In this document: positions 16,360 to 27,424 of the stretch, piece by piece
Layout: each line of letters opens with the position of its first letter
Numbering within the stretch: position 1 is the stretch's first letter
From: Anaerolineales bacterium
GTDB taxonomy: Bacteria > Chloroflexota > Anaerolineae > Anaerolineales > UBA4823
Direction: 5' to 3'
Length of the DNA stretch: 64,000 nucleotides
NCBI GenBank assembly: GCA_016929095.1
Contig: JAFGJM010000004.1
Location: forward strand, 1 to 64,000
The notes under the pieces: generated by a model
What the model was told of the DNA's origin: nothing
Databases searched by the model: none
The model's input: the letters and a program-made list of their open reading frames with translations, nothing else
Program-made: the position numbers and the translations under genes

Positions 16360-18039
16360 ATGCCCAAATATGTAATTGGAGTGGATTTTGGGACTGAATC
16401 GGGACGAGCAGTGTTGGTAAAAGTTGCCAATGGCGAAGAATTGGCGACGGCTGTTTACCCATATTCACACGGCGTTATTGATGAGCGCCTGCCAATCCTC
16501 GGGAAGGAAATCCGCCTGGAACAGGATTGGGCACTACAAGATCCGCAAGATTATATCCGCGTATTTCAACAAACCATTCCTCAGGTATTGGCGCTGTCTG
16601 GTGTGGACGCAGCCGATGTAATTGGTGTTGGAATTGATTTCACGGCTTGCACCATGCTGCCCGTAAAAGCGGACGGTACGCCTTTGTGTGTACTCCCTCA
16701 TTTCCGGGAAAATCCTCATGCCTGGGTGAAACTCTGGAAACACCATTCCGCTCAACCGGAGGCGGATCACATCAACGAAGCTGCCCGTCAAATGGGGGAG
16801 CCCTGGTTAAAGCGTTATGGCGGCAAGATTTCCTCGGAATGGTTTTTTTCTAAGGTTCTTCAGATATTGAACGATGCCCCGGAAATTTATCAAGCAGCAG
16901 ATCGTTTGATTGAAGCTGCCGATTGGGTAGTTTGGCAACTCACAGGGGTGGAGACGCGTAATGCCTGTACAGCCGGTTATAAGGCCATCTGGTCTAAGCG
17001 GGAGGGATTCCCTTCGCCGGAGTATTTTGAAAAATTACACCCGTCGATGAAGCATGTGATTCAAGAGAAAATGTCACCCGATATCCGTCCTATGGGAGAG
17101 AAAGCAGGTGGTTTAAGTGAGCAGGCGGCGCAATGGACGCACCTGAAAAAAGGTACAGCGGTAGCCATCGCAAACGTAGATGCCCATGTCGCTGTTCCGG
17201 CTGCCACCGTTACAGAACCGGGACGTATGGTGATGATCATGGGCACATCTACGTGTGATATGGTGCTCGGCGACAAGGAACGTTTTGTTCCCGGCATGTG
17301 TGGTTATGTTGAGGATGGAATCATCCCTGGCTTTTTTGGGTATGAAGCCGGGCAGTCGTGCGTGGGAGATCATTTTGCCTGGTTTGTAGAACATTGCGTC
17401 TCCGGTGCATATGAGTTGGAGGCAAAGGCGCGCGGGGTGGACATTCACAAATTGCTTGAAGAAAAAGTAGCCCGGCTCACCCCCGGAGAAAGCGGTTTAC
17501 TTGCCTTAGATTGGTGGAATGGCAACCGCTCGGTTTTGGTGGATGTTGACCTGACCGGTTTGATCATTGGCGCTACGCTGGCAACCAAACCCGAAGAGAT
17601 TTACCGGGCGTTAATCGAAGCTACTGCGTATGGTAAACGAGTGATCATCGAGACTTTTATCGATAACGAAGTGCCTATCCATGAATTGATCGCCTGCGGC
17701 GGACTTCCTGAAAAAAACAAAGTACTCATGCAAATATACGCCGATGTGATCGGTTTGCCCATTCGCGTGAATGCTTCCAAACAAACCTCCGCCTTAGGAT
17801 CGGCGATGTTCGGCGCAGTTGCTGCCGGAAAAGCTGCCGGGGGATATGAATCGATATACGAAGCAGCCAAATATATGGCACATCTCAAGGATGAAACCTA
17901 TATACCCGATCCTGAAAATCAGAAAATATACAATCAATTGTATGCCGAATACCTGATCCTGCATGATTATTTTGGACGGGGTGAGAATGATGTCATGAAA
18001 AGGTTGAAACACATCAAAGCAGAGCAAATGAAGGTGTAA
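16360..18039 (+). CDS. araB: Ribulokinase
   Basis: An FGGY-family sugar kinase of 559 aa (Escherichia coli AraB 566 aa) that phosphorylates L-ribulose in the cytoplasm. The N-terminus [40 protein letters not shown] and the C-terminal [18 protein letters not shown] are characteristic of ribulokinases. A strong AGGAGGGG lies just before the ATG. It is followed 29 nt later by araD and then araA, the classic three-enzyme set taking L-arabinose to D-xylulose-5-phosphate. The gene order here is B-D-A. Confidence 0.93.
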   Translation: MPKYVIGVDFGTESGRAVLVKVANGEELATAVYPYSHGVIDERLPILGKEIRLEQDWALQDPQDYIRVFQQTIPQVLALSGVDAADVIGVGIDFTACTMLPVKADGTPLCVLPHFRENPHAWVKLWKHHSAQPEADHINEAARQMGEPWLKRYGGKISSEWFFSKVLQILNDAPEIYQAADRLIEAADWVVWQLTGVETRNACTAGYKAIWSKREGFPSPEYFEKLHPSMKHVIQEKMSPDIRPMGEKAGGLSEQAAQWTHLKKGTAVAIANVDAHVAVPAATVTEPGRMVMIMGTSTCDMVLGDKERFVPGMCGYVEDGIIPGFFGYEAGQSCVGDHFAWFVEHCVSGAYELEAKARGVDIHKLLEEKVARLTPGESGLLALDWWNGNRSVLVDVDLTGLIIGATLATKPEEIYRALIEATAYGKRVIIETFIDNEVPIHELIACGGLPEKNKVLMQIYADVIGLPIRVNASKQTSALGSAMFGAVAAGKAAGGYESIYEAAKYMAHLKDETYIPDPENQKIYNQLYAEYLILHDYFGRGENDVMKRLKHIKAEQMKV

Positions 18040-18068
18040 GGGAATAACATCAGAAAAGGATATTGCAT

Positions 18069-18713
18069 ATGTTGTTGGAAGCCTTACGACAGACAATTTG
18101 TCTATTACATGTGGAACTGCCGCGCAATCATCTGGTGACCTGGACAAGCGGAAATATCAGCGGGCGTGACCCGCAGACAAACCTGGTGGTGATTAAACCC
18201 AGCGGCGTGATGTACCCCGATCTGACTCCCGATAAAATGGTAGTGCTGGATTTGAATGGCAAGGTTATGGAGGGTGAACTCAAACCTTCTTCAGATACTG
18301 CCACACATTTATTTATTTACAGGCAGCGCCCGGATGTGAGAGGCATCGTTCACACTCATTCACCCTATGCCACGGCTTTTGCTGCCGTTGGAAAGCCCAT
18401 CCCCCCGGTATTGACCGCTATCTGCGATGAATTCGGAGGAGAAATTCCCCTGGGAGGTTTTGCGCCTATTGGAGATGAAGCCATTGGCGAGGAAGTGGTG
18501 CGTTCGATAGGGAATAGCCCGGTCATACTTATGCAAAATCATGGGGTATTTGCCCTCGGTAAGACGCCTACGGCAGCGGTTAAAGCAGCGGTGATGGTGG
18601 AAGATGCTGCCCGAACGGTTTATTTAGCAATGCATTTAGGAGAGCTTATTCCCATTCCGCCCGAGATGGTGGAAAAACTACATAAACGCTACGTGGAGCA
18701 ATATGGGCAATAG
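18069..18713 (+). CDS. araD: L-ribulose-5-phosphate 4-epimerase
   Basis: A class II aldolase/epimerase of 214 aa that converts L-ribulose-5-phosphate to D-xylulose-5-phosphate. SGNISGRD, the zinc ligands His95 and His97 in [10 protein letters not shown], and His158 in QNHGVFALG are visible. AAAGGA is 8 nt from the ATG at 18069; an in-frame TTG at 18063 is too close to it. It lies between araB and araA in one operon. Confidence 0.92.
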   Translation: MLLEALRQTICLLHVELPRNHLVTWTSGNISGRDPQTNLVVIKPSGVMYPDLTPDKMVVLDLNGKVMEGELKPSSDTATHLFIYRQRPDVRGIVHTHSPYATAFAAVGKPIPPVLTAICDEFGGEIPLGGFAPIGDEAIGEEVVRSIGNSPVILMQNHGVFALGKTPTAAVKAAVMVEDAARTVYLAMHLGELIPIPPEMVEKLHKRYVEQYGQ

Positions 18714-18736
18714 CCGCAATGAACAGGAGTACTTAT

Positions 18737-20242
18737 ATGATTAATCTTAAACAATTCGAAGTGTGGTTTGTTACCGGAAGCCAGCATCTTTACGGTGAAG
18801 ACACATTGATAGAAGTCGCTGAAAATTCGAAGAAAATCGTGGCAGCTTTGGATGCCTCTACCGAAATCCCGGTGAAAGTTGTATTCAAACCGGTATTGAC
18901 CACACCGGAAGCTATCCGCCAATTATGTTTGGAGGCAAATTCAGCCGAGGCATGTGTAGGATTGGTTGCCTGGATGCATACATTTTCTCCAGCCAAGATG
19001 TGGATATCCGGATTGAGTTTGTTGAAGAAACCATTTGCCCATTTGCACACCCAATTTAATCGTCAGATACCATGGGAAGACATCGATATGGATTATATGA
19101 ACCTCAACCAGTCTGCGCATGGCGATCGAGAGTTTGGTTTTATTGGCAGCCGTATGCGCATTGATCGCAAGGTGGTGGTGGGTCATTGGCAAGATACCGA
19201 TGTGCACACCAGTTTGGGAATCTGGGCACGGGCGGCTTGCGCATGGAAGGATTCACAAACCGGCAAGGTTGCCCGTTTTGGCGATAATATGCGTGATGTG
19301 GCGGTGACCGAAGGCGATAAAGTGGAAGCTCAGCTTCAGTTGGGTTATGATGTTTATGGTTATGGGGTGGGTGATCTGGTAGTATCTGTTCAAAAGGTCA
19401 ATGAATCTGAAATTGACCATCTGGTGGAAGAGTATTTAGCCACTTATACCGTGGTTCCCGCCTTGTTGCCAAAAAGGGAAAGACATCAATCATTGAGAGA
19501 AGGGGCGCGTATTGAAATCGGGCTGCGTAATTTCCTCACCCAGGGAAATTTCACGGCTTTTACCACTACTTTTGAAGACTTGCATGGTTTGCCGCAGTTA
19601 CCCGGCCTGGCTGTACAACGATTGATGGCGGAGGGCTATGGGTTTGGCGCGGAAGGCGACTGGAAGACCGCTGCTTTGGTAAGAGCGATGAAAGTGATGA
19701 GCGCCGGATTGAAAGGGGGGGTAAGCTTTATGGAAGATTACACGTACCACTTTTGTCCTACAGGGGATAAGGTGCTGGGCGCCCATATGTTGGAAATCTG
19801 CGAATCGATCGCGGTTAATAAACCAACGCTTGAGATTCTTCCGTTATCCATTGGGGGTAAAGCCGACCCGGTACGTCTAATCTTCGATTCGCAAACCGGT
19901 CCGGCGGTATGCGCTTCGCTGATCGATATGGGGCAGCGATTCCGCTTGATCATCAATCAGGTGGACGTGATGCCCACCGAAGCGCCTTTACCCAAATTAC
20001 CCGTGGCGCGGGCATTTTGGGCGCCGCGCCCGAATTTGAAGATCGCCGCGGCAGCCTGGATTTACGCCGGCGGCGCCCACCATACCAGCTTCAGTTATGC
20101 TGTAACCCCCGAACACCTGCAAGATTTTGCCGATATGGCTGGCATCGAATGTGTGTTGATCAACGAAAACACGAACTTGAATAGCCTGAAGAAAGAATTA
20201 CGTTGGAATGATTTGTATTATCACTTGGAAAAAGGGTTATAA
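18737..20242 (+). CDS. araA: L-arabinose isomerase
   Basis: Converts L-arabinose to L-ribulose in the cytoplasm, usually with manganese. Its 501 aa equal the family length (Escherichia coli 500). The N-terminus [34 protein letters not shown] and [12 protein letters not shown] carry the conserved acidic and histidine metal ligands. The start at 18737 is chosen for its AGGAG (18725-18729) over an in-frame ATG at 18719. Last gene of the ara operon; a hairpin follows before the convergent GH94 gene. Confidence 0.95.
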   Translation: MINLKQFEVWFVTGSQHLYGEDTLIEVAENSKKIVAALDASTEIPVKVVFKPVLTTPEAIRQLCLEANSAEACVGLVAWMHTFSPAKMWISGLSLLKKPFAHLHTQFNRQIPWEDIDMDYMNLNQSAHGDREFGFIGSRMRIDRKVVVGHWQDTDVHTSLGIWARAACAWKDSQTGKVARFGDNMRDVAVTEGDKVEAQLQLGYDVYGYGVGDLVVSVQKVNESEIDHLVEEYLATYTVVPALLPKRERHQSLREGARIEIGLRNFLTQGNFTAFTTTFEDLHGLPQLPGLAVQRLMAEGYGFGAEGDWKTAALVRAMKVMSAGLKGGVSFMEDYTYHFCPTGDKVLGAHMLEICESIAVNKPTLEILPLSIGGKADPVRLIFDSQTGPAVCASLIDMGQRFRLIINQVDVMPTEAPLPKLPVARAFWAPRPNLKIAAAAWIYAGGAHHTSFSYAVTPEHLQDFADMAGIECVLINENTNLNSLKKELRWNDLYYHLEKGL

Positions 20243-20331
20243 ATCATCATTTGAAAAATGAAATAAATGATATCTTTGGATGCCAGGAATAATCCGACCC
20301 AGAGTCTCTCTTCTTCATTCACCCCTACCTG

Positions 20332-20364
20332 CCTCCCCGAAAAACCAGAATTGTTTTGGGGAGG
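20332..20364. terminator. Hairpin between the convergent ara and GH94 operons
   Basis: Arms CCTCCCC plus AAAAC pair with GTTTT plus GGGGAGG across a 7-nt loop with a 2-nt bulge. It is the likely shared terminator region. The rest of 20243-20516 holds the repeat at 20441-20468 and no coding sequence. Confidence 0.5.
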
Positions 20365-20440
20365 TAAGGGGGGAGTGATGATTTCTTATTGCCCGAAGTG
20401 GGTTTCATCAAGTAAAGCGACACATCTTAATTAGTTAATA

Positions 20441-20468
20441 GACCCTTCGCTTCGCTCAGGGTGACAGG
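20441..20468. repeat. Copy 2 of a short interspersed repeat
   Basis: Matches positions 9-36 at 22 of 28 bases. Here the pairing ends are CCCT and AGGG, against TTCT and AGAA in copy 1. Confidence 0.5.
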
Positions 20469-20516
20469 CTTCTTTTGAAACAACCCCAGAAACCGGGATA
20501 AACAGGCTGGCTTATA

Positions 20517-22928
20517 TTAATGACCTAACCAGACTTCGATCTGATGCTCGATCTCGGGTAAATCGGGTGGGATTATATTTTCAGTAACAAGCGTTCCATC
20601 GATAATCATTTTTTCCACGCCCCGGCATACTCCTTCGGGGTTATTCACTTTGATATGAGATTTTTGACCGCGAAATTTACGTTGCACAGAGAATCCCCGC
20701 CAGGTTGATGGAATGCATGGATCAATGCGTAAACCGCCATATTCGGGACGGATACCCAGTATCCATTGCGTGGCAGCCTGATAACACCAGGAAGCCGTCC
20801 CGGTGAGCCATGAGTTGCGCGCCAGTCCAAACTGAGGGTGCTCGTCTCCCAGGATGTTTTGGGCGTAAACATACGGCTCGCATTCATATATTTCGATAAG
20901 ATCGTTACGGGCAGCCGGATTGATCTGGGTGTAATACTGGTAAGCACGATCCCCGTTACCCAGCATTGCCTCTGCAATCATTGCCCAAGGATTGGGGTGG
21001 ACGAAAATACCCCCGTTTTCCTTAGTGCCGGGTGGAAAAGTGGTGATCCCCCCATAATTTGGGTCGTAACCATCGAAACCAGGTGTGGAAAGTTTTAGAC
21101 CGAATTTTGTGTTGAGTTTTTCATAGACCACATTCATGGCTATCCTTGCTCGTTCGGGAGATGCAAAACCGGAAATGACCTGCCAGGACTGTGCGTTAAG
21201 ATAGATTTGTCCAGAAGAATTCCTGGCAGACCCAATAGGCATACCTTCTGCATCGAAATAACGGAGATACCACTCACCATCCCAGGAGACAGATGCAACA
21301 CGGGATTTCATGGCATCATAAATTGTCTGGTATTCCCTGGCTAAAGACGATTCACCAAGATGTTCAAACAAGGCGATCATTTCAAGCAAGGCTTTCCCGT
21401 ATAAATTTGCGGTGAAGAGCGATTCTGCACCAGCCGGCAAATTTACCGTGTCATTCCAATCGGCAAAGCCAAGCAATGGCAAACCATGCGGCCCAATATC
21501 CTGACGGGTGAATGATAACCCGCGTTTTAAATGCTCCAGTACAGTGGCTTTATACAACTCTCTTCCTTGTTTGTCTTTTTCGTAAAAGGGGACGCACCGG
21601 TAAAGGAACGCAAAATCACCGGTCTCTTTTATATAGGCAATCACCGCCAGAATGATCCACAAATGGTCGTCGCTATAATAATGAGGGCGGTCTTCAAATT
21701 CAATTGAATCGCCGGCGCTACCCTCCATCGAAAGCGGATTGAATTGGTGGATAGCCGAGCCGTCTCGCTTTTGAAATGAGAGCAGGGTAGCGATTAATTC
21801 TTTGCCTTCCAAGGGAACAGAAGCGAGTACAGACAGCACGTCTTGAGAAGAATCGCGGATGCCGATGCCTCGCGAACCTAATCCAAGCTGGTAGTAGGAA
21901 AGATAACGCGACCAGGTTTTGGTGACATAGCATTGACGCGGATTATAGATATTCAGCATGGCGTTCATAAGTTGGTCGGGGGTTTCGACCTGAAATGTCG
22001 AGAGATATTCATCCCAAAAGGATTTGATTGCCTGAAATTCTGCAGTCACCGAATCAACCTGGCGGTAGCGCTGAATGTCTGATCGGGCGCTCTCTATATC
22101 AGCCGCCTGCCCTAATTGGGTAATTAATCGACGGGTTTCGCCTGGCTGGAGAGTGCCCAGTGAATGTAATAAAGCGGCAATGTTGTCTCCGCGTTGCGCC
22201 TGCGAATTTGATAATTGCGGATTTTGTAGTCTAAGAGGGGATTTGAAAGAACCGTATTCGTTATCGCCCAGGAAACATTTGCGGTCAGTATCATAGGAAG
22301 ATGCTGGGAGGTTGGAAGTCAGGTAATTGATTTTTGTATCCCGATACATGAAAGGGTATTGGATCAGGATAGTCAACTCACCATCGAAGATAGCCTGACT
22401 TTGCATGGTTTGGGGTACCCAATCGGCATTGGTGAATTGCTTGAGTGCGTCCGGATGGGTGTACTCGACTACCGGGATAGCGTCCAGCGTGACAGGCGTT
22501 TGGTTTAAATTTGTAATTTGAATATCACGAATTTCACATGCCCCATGCAACGGCACAAATATGACGACATCTGTACGGAGGTTATAGAATTCGGTGACCA
22601 GGCGTGTGTATCCCAAACCCACGCGGCATTCAAAACGTTGAAAGGCATCCAGTGTGGGCACAAAAAATGGCGAGAAGACATAAAACTTTTCCTGGTCATG
22701 AATGCGCAGGTAGAGTGTTTCGCCTTTAAAATCAGAAGATGGCATTTGCTGGATGTATTTCGTAATGCGGTTGAATGTTGGGTCGTCCTTGCAGATCAAC
22801 GCGCCGCCGGTATGGTCGGCGAAGCCGCCAAATTGACGTGAACCGATATAGTTGATCCATTTTACTGGCGTTCGAGGATCGGTGATGACATATTCTCGAT
22901 TGGCTTGATCAAAATATCCACAGCGCAT
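20517..22928 (-). CDS. GH94 family phosphorylase, specificity unclear
   Basis: An 803-aa member of the GH94 inverting phosphorylases, which split beta-linked disaccharides with phosphate to give a sugar 1-phosphate. The N-terminus GYFDQANREYVITDPRTP, GIRDSSQDVL and the catalytic acid Asp493 in ADWND align with the neighbouring cellobiose phosphorylase. The acceptor-site region differs: AIHQFNPLS replaces AYHQYQPLT, and the residue before ADWND is Phe instead of Arg. Cellobiose is therefore not assured; cellobionate, laminaribiose or another beta-glucoside are alternatives. It lies 30 nt after the cellobiose phosphorylase gene and ends the operon. No signal peptide. Confidence 0.8.
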   Translation of the reverse strand: MRCGYFDQANREYVITDPRTPVKWINYIGSRQFGGFADHTGGALICKDDPTFNRITKYIQQMPSSDFKGETLYLRIHDQEKFYVFSPFFVPTLDAFQRFECRVGLGYTRLVTEFYNLRTDVVIFVPLHGACEIRDIQITNLNQTPVTLDAIPVVEYTHPDALKQFTNADWVPQTMQSQAIFDGELTILIQYPFMYRDTKINYLTSNLPASSYDTDRKCFLGDNEYGSFKSPLRLQNPQLSNSQAQRGDNIAALLHSLGTLQPGETRRLITQLGQAADIESARSDIQRYRQVDSVTAEFQAIKSFWDEYLSTFQVETPDQLMNAMLNIYNPRQCYVTKTWSRYLSYYQLGLGSRGIGIRDSSQDVLSVLASVPLEGKELIATLLSFQKRDGSAIHQFNPLSMEGSAGDSIEFEDRPHYYSDDHLWIILAVIAYIKETGDFAFLYRCVPFYEKDKQGRELYKATVLEHLKRGLSFTRQDIGPHGLPLLGFADWNDTVNLPAGAESLFTANLYGKALLEMIALFEHLGESSLAREYQTIYDAMKSRVASVSWDGEWYLRYFDAEGMPIGSARNSSGQIYLNAQSWQVISGFASPERARIAMNVVYEKLNTKFGLKLSTPGFDGYDPNYGGITTFPPGTKENGGIFVHPNPWAMIAEAMLGNGDRAYQYYTQINPAARNDLIEIYECEPYVYAQNILGDEHPQFGLARNSWLTGTASWCYQAATQWILGIRPEYGGLRIDPCIPSTWRGFSVQRKFRGQKSHIKVNNPEGVCRGVEKMIIDGTLVTENIIPPDLPEIEHQIEVWLGH

Positions 22929-22958
22929 ACTGAACTCACTGTAAAAAACTCGTGCTGA

Positions 22959-25427
22959 TTATCGGCTGCCTACCTGAACTGTAACATATAGGTGTTTTAT
23001 ACCTGCGGGCGGCAACGGGATGATTGAGCTTTTAATCGGGCGGCCATCAATTTCCAGGGAAACTTGATTGCCCTCACCAATGCGATCCACGTGAATGTGA
23101 TATTCGACGCCGCGATAGAAGCGATTAGCATCGAAGCCCTGCCAATCAGGCGGCATCACCGGCGCCACTTCCAAACCGTCAAAGGTGGGACGGATACCCA
23201 GGATATATTGGGTGATGGCGACATAATTCCAGGCGGCGGTACCTGTAAGCCAGGAATTTTTGGCTTCACCAGGGACCTGGGCATCGAGACCGGCGATCAT
23301 CTGCGCATAGACATAGGGTTCGCATTTGTGGATTTCACTCATTCCTTCTCGTGCGGAGGGATTGATGCGTAAATAATAATCATGTGCCTTATCACTGCGG
23401 CCGATTTTTGTTTCGGCGATCATGATCCAGGGGTTGGTATGGCAGAAGACCCCAGAATTTTCTTTATATCCGGGCGGGTAAGAAGAGATTTCTCCGAGGT
23501 GAAGATAATACCGGGTGAACGCCGGCTGGTGAAGTGTGATCCCTTGATGTGTGGCTAATTTCTGTGCTACCGAGTCGAGCGCTTGCCGGGCATATCCATT
23601 TTCCAGACCTAAGCCAGCCATTACACATATCCCTTGCGGTTCGATGAAGATTTGTCCTTCTGCACATGATTTCGACCCCAGCGGTTTTCCAAAATCGTCA
23701 TATGCCCGTAGGAACCATTCGCCATCCCACCCCGATTCCCATATTTTCGTTTTCATGGCTGTTACGGCTGTTTGTAAATCTACAGAATCTTGAGTGTATC
23801 CTTGATGATTGGCAATATTGATCAACTCTTCGGCTGCTAAAACGAATAATCCGGCAATAAAAACGCTTTCGGCAATCTTCCCATTTTTATTGGTGGTGGT
23901 CTGAAAGGATTGCCCGGGGAAATCGGAAAAGCAGTTTAAATTCAGGCAATCGTTCCAATCAGCGCGTCCGATCAGCGGCAGACCATGAGGACCAATCCGG
24001 TCTAACACATAATGGATAGAACGTTTGAGATGTTCGAATAAAGAAGCTTCCGTTCCGGGGGTGGAATCAAAGGGCATGGAATCGTCTAGGATGTCCCAAT
24101 CACCAGTTTCTTTTATGTAGGCTGCGACAGCCAAAATCAACCAAAGCGGGTCATCATTGAAGTTGGTGCCAACGGCGTTATTGCCCTGCTTGGTAAGGGG
24201 CTGGTATTGATGATATGCCCCGCCATTTTGCATTTGTGTGGATGCCAGATCGATGATACGCTGACGGGCGCGTTGCGGAACGAGTTGAACAAAACCAAGT
24301 AAATCCTGGTTCGAATCGCGAAATCCGATGCCGCGACCGATCCCGCTTTCGAAATATGAAGCCGAGCGCGAGAGGTTGAATGTGGTCATTACTTGATAGG
24401 CATTCCAGATGTTTACCATACGGTTGGTGTGAATATCGGGTGTGGACACTTGCATTTTATTTAACAAGTTATCCCAATACTTTTGTAGTTCCTGAAATGC
24501 TTTTTCTCCTATGCTGGGATCCAGGTAATGTGTGATGATATTCTTGACCTCACGCCGGTTGATATTTTGCGACCCGGGTGGATCGAATTTGTCATCCTCG
24601 GGATTCTCGTGGTATCCAAGCAAAAAAGTCACTTTTTTCTGTTCACCAGATCTCAGAGAGAGTTTGATATGATGCGAGCCAAATGGCTGCCAGCCGCAGG
24701 CAATCGAATTGGACAGATGCCCGGATTCGACGGCAGCCGGATTTTCCCAACCGCGATACGCCCCAAAAAACGCTTCTCGCCGGGTATCGAATCCAACTAA
24801 CCGCTCGGAGCAGGCAAAGAATGCAAAGTGATTGCGCCGTTCGCGATACTCCGATTTGTGATAGATAACGTCTTCGCTGACCTCGACCTCTCCTATGGAA
24901 TAGTTACGTTGAAAATTAGTGGCATCGTCCAATGCATCCCATAAACAAAATTCAATGGCAGAGAAGATGGAAAGATGGGCATCTTTTTGCCGGTTGTTCG
25001 TGAGTGTGAGTTCCCAAATTTCCAGATTTTGTCCTGGAGGAACAAAATAACGGATTTCCGCATTAATTTGCGCCAGACTGGAACGGATGATGGTATAACC
25101 CAACCCGTGACGGCATTCATATTCATCCAATGGTTGACGGGTTGGCTGCCAGGTGGGAGACCAGAAAAGCGGCGAGGACGAATCTGACAAAGCATCATCA
25201 TCCCGAAGGTAAAGATATCTGCCTCCTGTATCCAGGGGTACATTGTTATAACGATATCGCGTCAACCGCCGTAAGCGGGCATCTTTATAAAAAGAATATC
25301 CTCCGGCTGTGTTTGAAATTAAACCAATATAGTCTTCGCATCCCAGGTAGTTGATCCAGGGTAGAGGTGTATCCGGTCGTGTGATCACGTATTCACGGTG
25401 TTGGTCATCGAAGTATCCGAAACGCAT
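22959..25427 (-). CDS. cbp: Cellobiose phosphorylase (GH94)
   Basis: An 822-aa cytoplasmic enzyme that converts cellobiose plus phosphate to glucose 1-phosphate and glucose, saving ATP. It follows characterised cellobiose phosphorylases almost residue for residue in several blocks: RPDTPLPWINYLG, YFESGIGRGIGFRDSNQDLL, GAYHQYQPLTKQGNN and GRADWNDCLNLNCF with the general acid at Asp493. AGGAGTAATA precedes the ATG. The gene follows the Opp-type importer on the same strand, which supports cello-oligosaccharides as the cargo of that transporter. Confidence 0.92.
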   Translation of the reverse strand: MRFGYFDDQHREYVITRPDTPLPWINYLGCEDYIGLISNTAGGYSFYKDARLRRLTRYRYNNVPLDTGGRYLYLRDDDALSDSSSPLFWSPTWQPTRQPLDEYECRHGLGYTIIRSSLAQINAEIRYFVPPGQNLEIWELTLTNNRQKDAHLSIFSAIEFCLWDALDDATNFQRNYSIGEVEVSEDVIYHKSEYRERRNHFAFFACSERLVGFDTRREAFFGAYRGWENPAAVESGHLSNSIACGWQPFGSHHIKLSLRSGEQKKVTFLLGYHENPEDDKFDPPGSQNINRREVKNIITHYLDPSIGEKAFQELQKYWDNLLNKMQVSTPDIHTNRMVNIWNAYQVMTTFNLSRSASYFESGIGRGIGFRDSNQDLLGFVQLVPQRARQRIIDLASTQMQNGGAYHQYQPLTKQGNNAVGTNFNDDPLWLILAVAAYIKETGDWDILDDSMPFDSTPGTEASLFEHLKRSIHYVLDRIGPHGLPLIGRADWNDCLNLNCFSDFPGQSFQTTTNKNGKIAESVFIAGLFVLAAEELINIANHQGYTQDSVDLQTAVTAMKTKIWESGWDGEWFLRAYDDFGKPLGSKSCAEGQIFIEPQGICVMAGLGLENGYARQALDSVAQKLATHQGITLHQPAFTRYYLHLGEISSYPPGYKENSGVFCHTNPWIMIAETKIGRSDKAHDYYLRINPSAREGMSEIHKCEPYVYAQMIAGLDAQVPGEAKNSWLTGTAAWNYVAITQYILGIRPTFDGLEVAPVMPPDWQGFDANRFYRGVEYHIHVDRIGEGNQVSLEIDGRPIKSSIIPLPPAGIKHLYVTVQVGSR

Positions 25428-25516
25428 TATTACTCCTAAAAAGTATATTAATAAAGAAGAATTTCAGAAATGATTGATTTTTAATTCATGGAATTTTGAG
25501 AGGAAAACAAATCGTA

Positions 25517-26467
25517 TCAGTCCTCTTTTTTATATCCAAAACAAGCCACATAATGATCGACGTCTACTTGCACCAAAGGAGGATTATGTTTGGCGCAATG
25601 TTCACTTTTTTCAGCTGCCGTACAGCGATCGAAATATACGCACCCACCAGGCTGAGTTGATCGATCGATTTGTTGTTCGACACGCTTGCGCCATTTCATA
25701 TCTAAACGCGGTACTGAGGCCATCAGCATCTTGGTATATGGATGCAGCGATTGATAGAAAATTTTCTCTGTGGCACCCATCTCTACTACACAGCCTCGAT
25801 AAAGAATGATAGCCCTCTCGCTGATGTAATAACTTAACGAAAGGTCGTGGGTGATGAATAGGATGGATAGACCACGGGATTTTAAATCAGCTAAAAGGTT
25901 GAGTACATCGATGCGCGTGGAAGCGTCCAGCATACTGATGATTTCATCGGCAACCAGAAATTGAATATTCAGCAATAAAGCGCGGGCGATCAAGAATCTT
26001 TGAAGCTGCCCGCCGCTAAGTTGGTGGGGAAATTTATTCAAAACAATATCCGGATTTAATCCAACCACGGTTAATGACTTCTCGATTTTTTGTTTCCAAT
26101 CCTGGCTTGATATATCGGGATAAAATTCGTCATGAATGATGCTAAAGACCCGGTCGGCTTTAAAGATTGGATTGTACGAACTAAAGGGGTCTTGAAACAC
26201 CCCTTGAACTTGACGATAATATTCTTTTAATGCGTGATTTTTTAGAGAAGCGATATCTTTGCCGTTGAAAAGGATCTTTCCGGAAGTGATTGAAATGAGC
26301 CGTAAAATCATTTTACCGATGGTGCTTTTTCCGCTGCCGCTTTCACCAATGAGGGAAACCACCTCGCCGTTTTGAACATCGAAGCTGACGTTGCTTACTG
26401 CATGTAATTCTTTTCCGCCAAAAGTACCAACTTTATAAGTTTTGGATACCGAATCGAGCGTGATCAT
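25517..26467 (-). CDS. Opp/Dpp-type ABC transporter ATP-binding protein (OppF-like)
   Basis: A 316-aa ATPase with Walker A GESGSGKST, signature LSGGQLQRFLIARAL and Walker B FLVADEIISMLD, and the C-terminal extension with a cysteine cluster (GGCVYFDRCTAAE, H-C-A-K-H) typical of Opp/Dpp ATPases. The start at 26467 has AAGGAG and overlaps the stop of the upstream ATPase as ATGA; longer in-frame starts up to 26539 are unlikely. The Walker B aspartate is followed by Glu and then Ile instead of Pro. It is one of two ATPases of the predicted cello-oligosaccharide importer. Confidence 0.87.
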   Translation of the reverse strand: MITLDSVSKTYKVGTFGGKELHAVSNVSFDVQNGEVVSLIGESGSGKSTIGKMILRLISITSGKILFNGKDIASLKNHALKEYYRQVQGVFQDPFSSYNPIFKADRVFSIIHDEFYPDISSQDWKQKIEKSLTVVGLNPDIVLNKFPHQLSGGQLQRFLIARALLLNIQFLVADEIISMLDASTRIDVLNLLADLKSRGLSILFITHDLSLSYYISERAIILYRGCVVEMGATEKIFYQSLHPYTKMLMASVPRLDMKWRKRVEQQIDRSTQPGGCVYFDRCTAAEKSEHCAKHNPPLVQVDVDHYVACFGYKKED

Positions 26468-27420
26468 GCGGGCGTCTCCTTCCAGCATGCCACGAAATGC
26501 CCGTTTTCCACTTCGATAAAAGGAGGCGCCTGCAAGCATTTTTCAAATGCCAGAGGACAGCGTTCTCGAAAACGACAGCCCTCAGGAGGGTCAAGCAAAA
26601 GCGGTGGCGTACCGGGAATGCCTGATAATTTATCCTCCGAGTATTTCACACCTACTTTGGGCAAAGAGGATATGAGTAATTTGGTATATGGATGAAGGGG
26701 AGAATTAATAATCACATTTGTGGAGGCTTTTTCCGCCAATTGCCCGGCATACATGATCAGGATACTATCGGCGATTTGATATAAGATGGAGACATCGTGG
26801 GTAATAAAGATCACACTTTTCATACAGCCACAATCGCGAAATTTGACGATCATTTCTGCTACGGATTTTTGCGTGGAAACATCCAGAGCAGAGGTAATTT
26901 CATCTGCAATTAATAGCGATGGATCAAGCAGGGTGGACAACACCATTACCATTCTTTGTTTCATCCCTCCCGAAAGTTCGATGGGATACATATTCAAAAC
27001 ATCTTGCGATAATTTGACTATGTCGAGTCTGTGTTTAATTTCGGGAAGGAGGTCAACATAGCTGATTTTTCTCGATCGAAGAAGCTCAGACAACATTTTT
27101 CCGATTTTTCGGGTGGGATTCATGGCGTTCATGGCGTATTGCGGGATGAGGGATATCTTTTTATATCTATAAACATTCATCCGCGCCAGATCCCATATTG
27201 GTAATTCTTCGCCATCCAAGCTTACCCGCCCCTCGATATATTTCATGGGAGGCGCCAGGTAGATCAAGCTATTCCCGAGTGTGGTTTTTCCGCAGCCCGA
27301 TTCGCCAGCCAGACCCATGATCTCACCATCGGCAAGTTTGAAGGAAGCCTGTTCCAGCGATTGAACATCGCCGCGCAGAGTTTGATAATATACAGTAAGG
27401 TTTTCTACCTGCAAACTCAT
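26464..27420 (-). CDS. Opp/Dpp-type ABC transporter ATP-binding protein (OppD-like)
   Basis: A 318-aa ATPase with Walker A GESGCGKTT, signature LSGGMKQRMVMVL and Walker B LLIADEITSALD. The C-terminal Opp extension has GCRFRERCPLAFEKC, which in this family holds an iron-sulfur or metal site. GGGAGA precedes the ATG, and it lies 4 nt after the permease gene. It pairs with the OppF-like ATPase to drive the two permeases. Confidence 0.88.
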   Translation of the reverse strand: MSLQVENLTVYYQTLRGDVQSLEQASFKLADGEIMGLAGESGCGKTTLGNSLIYLAPPMKYIEGRVSLDGEELPIWDLARMNVYRYKKISLIPQYAMNAMNPTRKIGKMLSELLRSRKISYVDLLPEIKHRLDIVKLSQDVLNMYPIELSGGMKQRMVMVLSTLLDPSLLIADEITSALDVSTQKSVAEMIVKFRDCGCMKSVIFITHDVSILYQIADSILIMYAGQLAEKASTNVIINSPLHPYTKLLISSLPKVGVKYSEDKLSGIPGTPPLLLDPPEGCRFRERCPLAFEKCLQAPPFIEVENGHFVACWKETPA

Positions 27421-27424
27421 ACGG

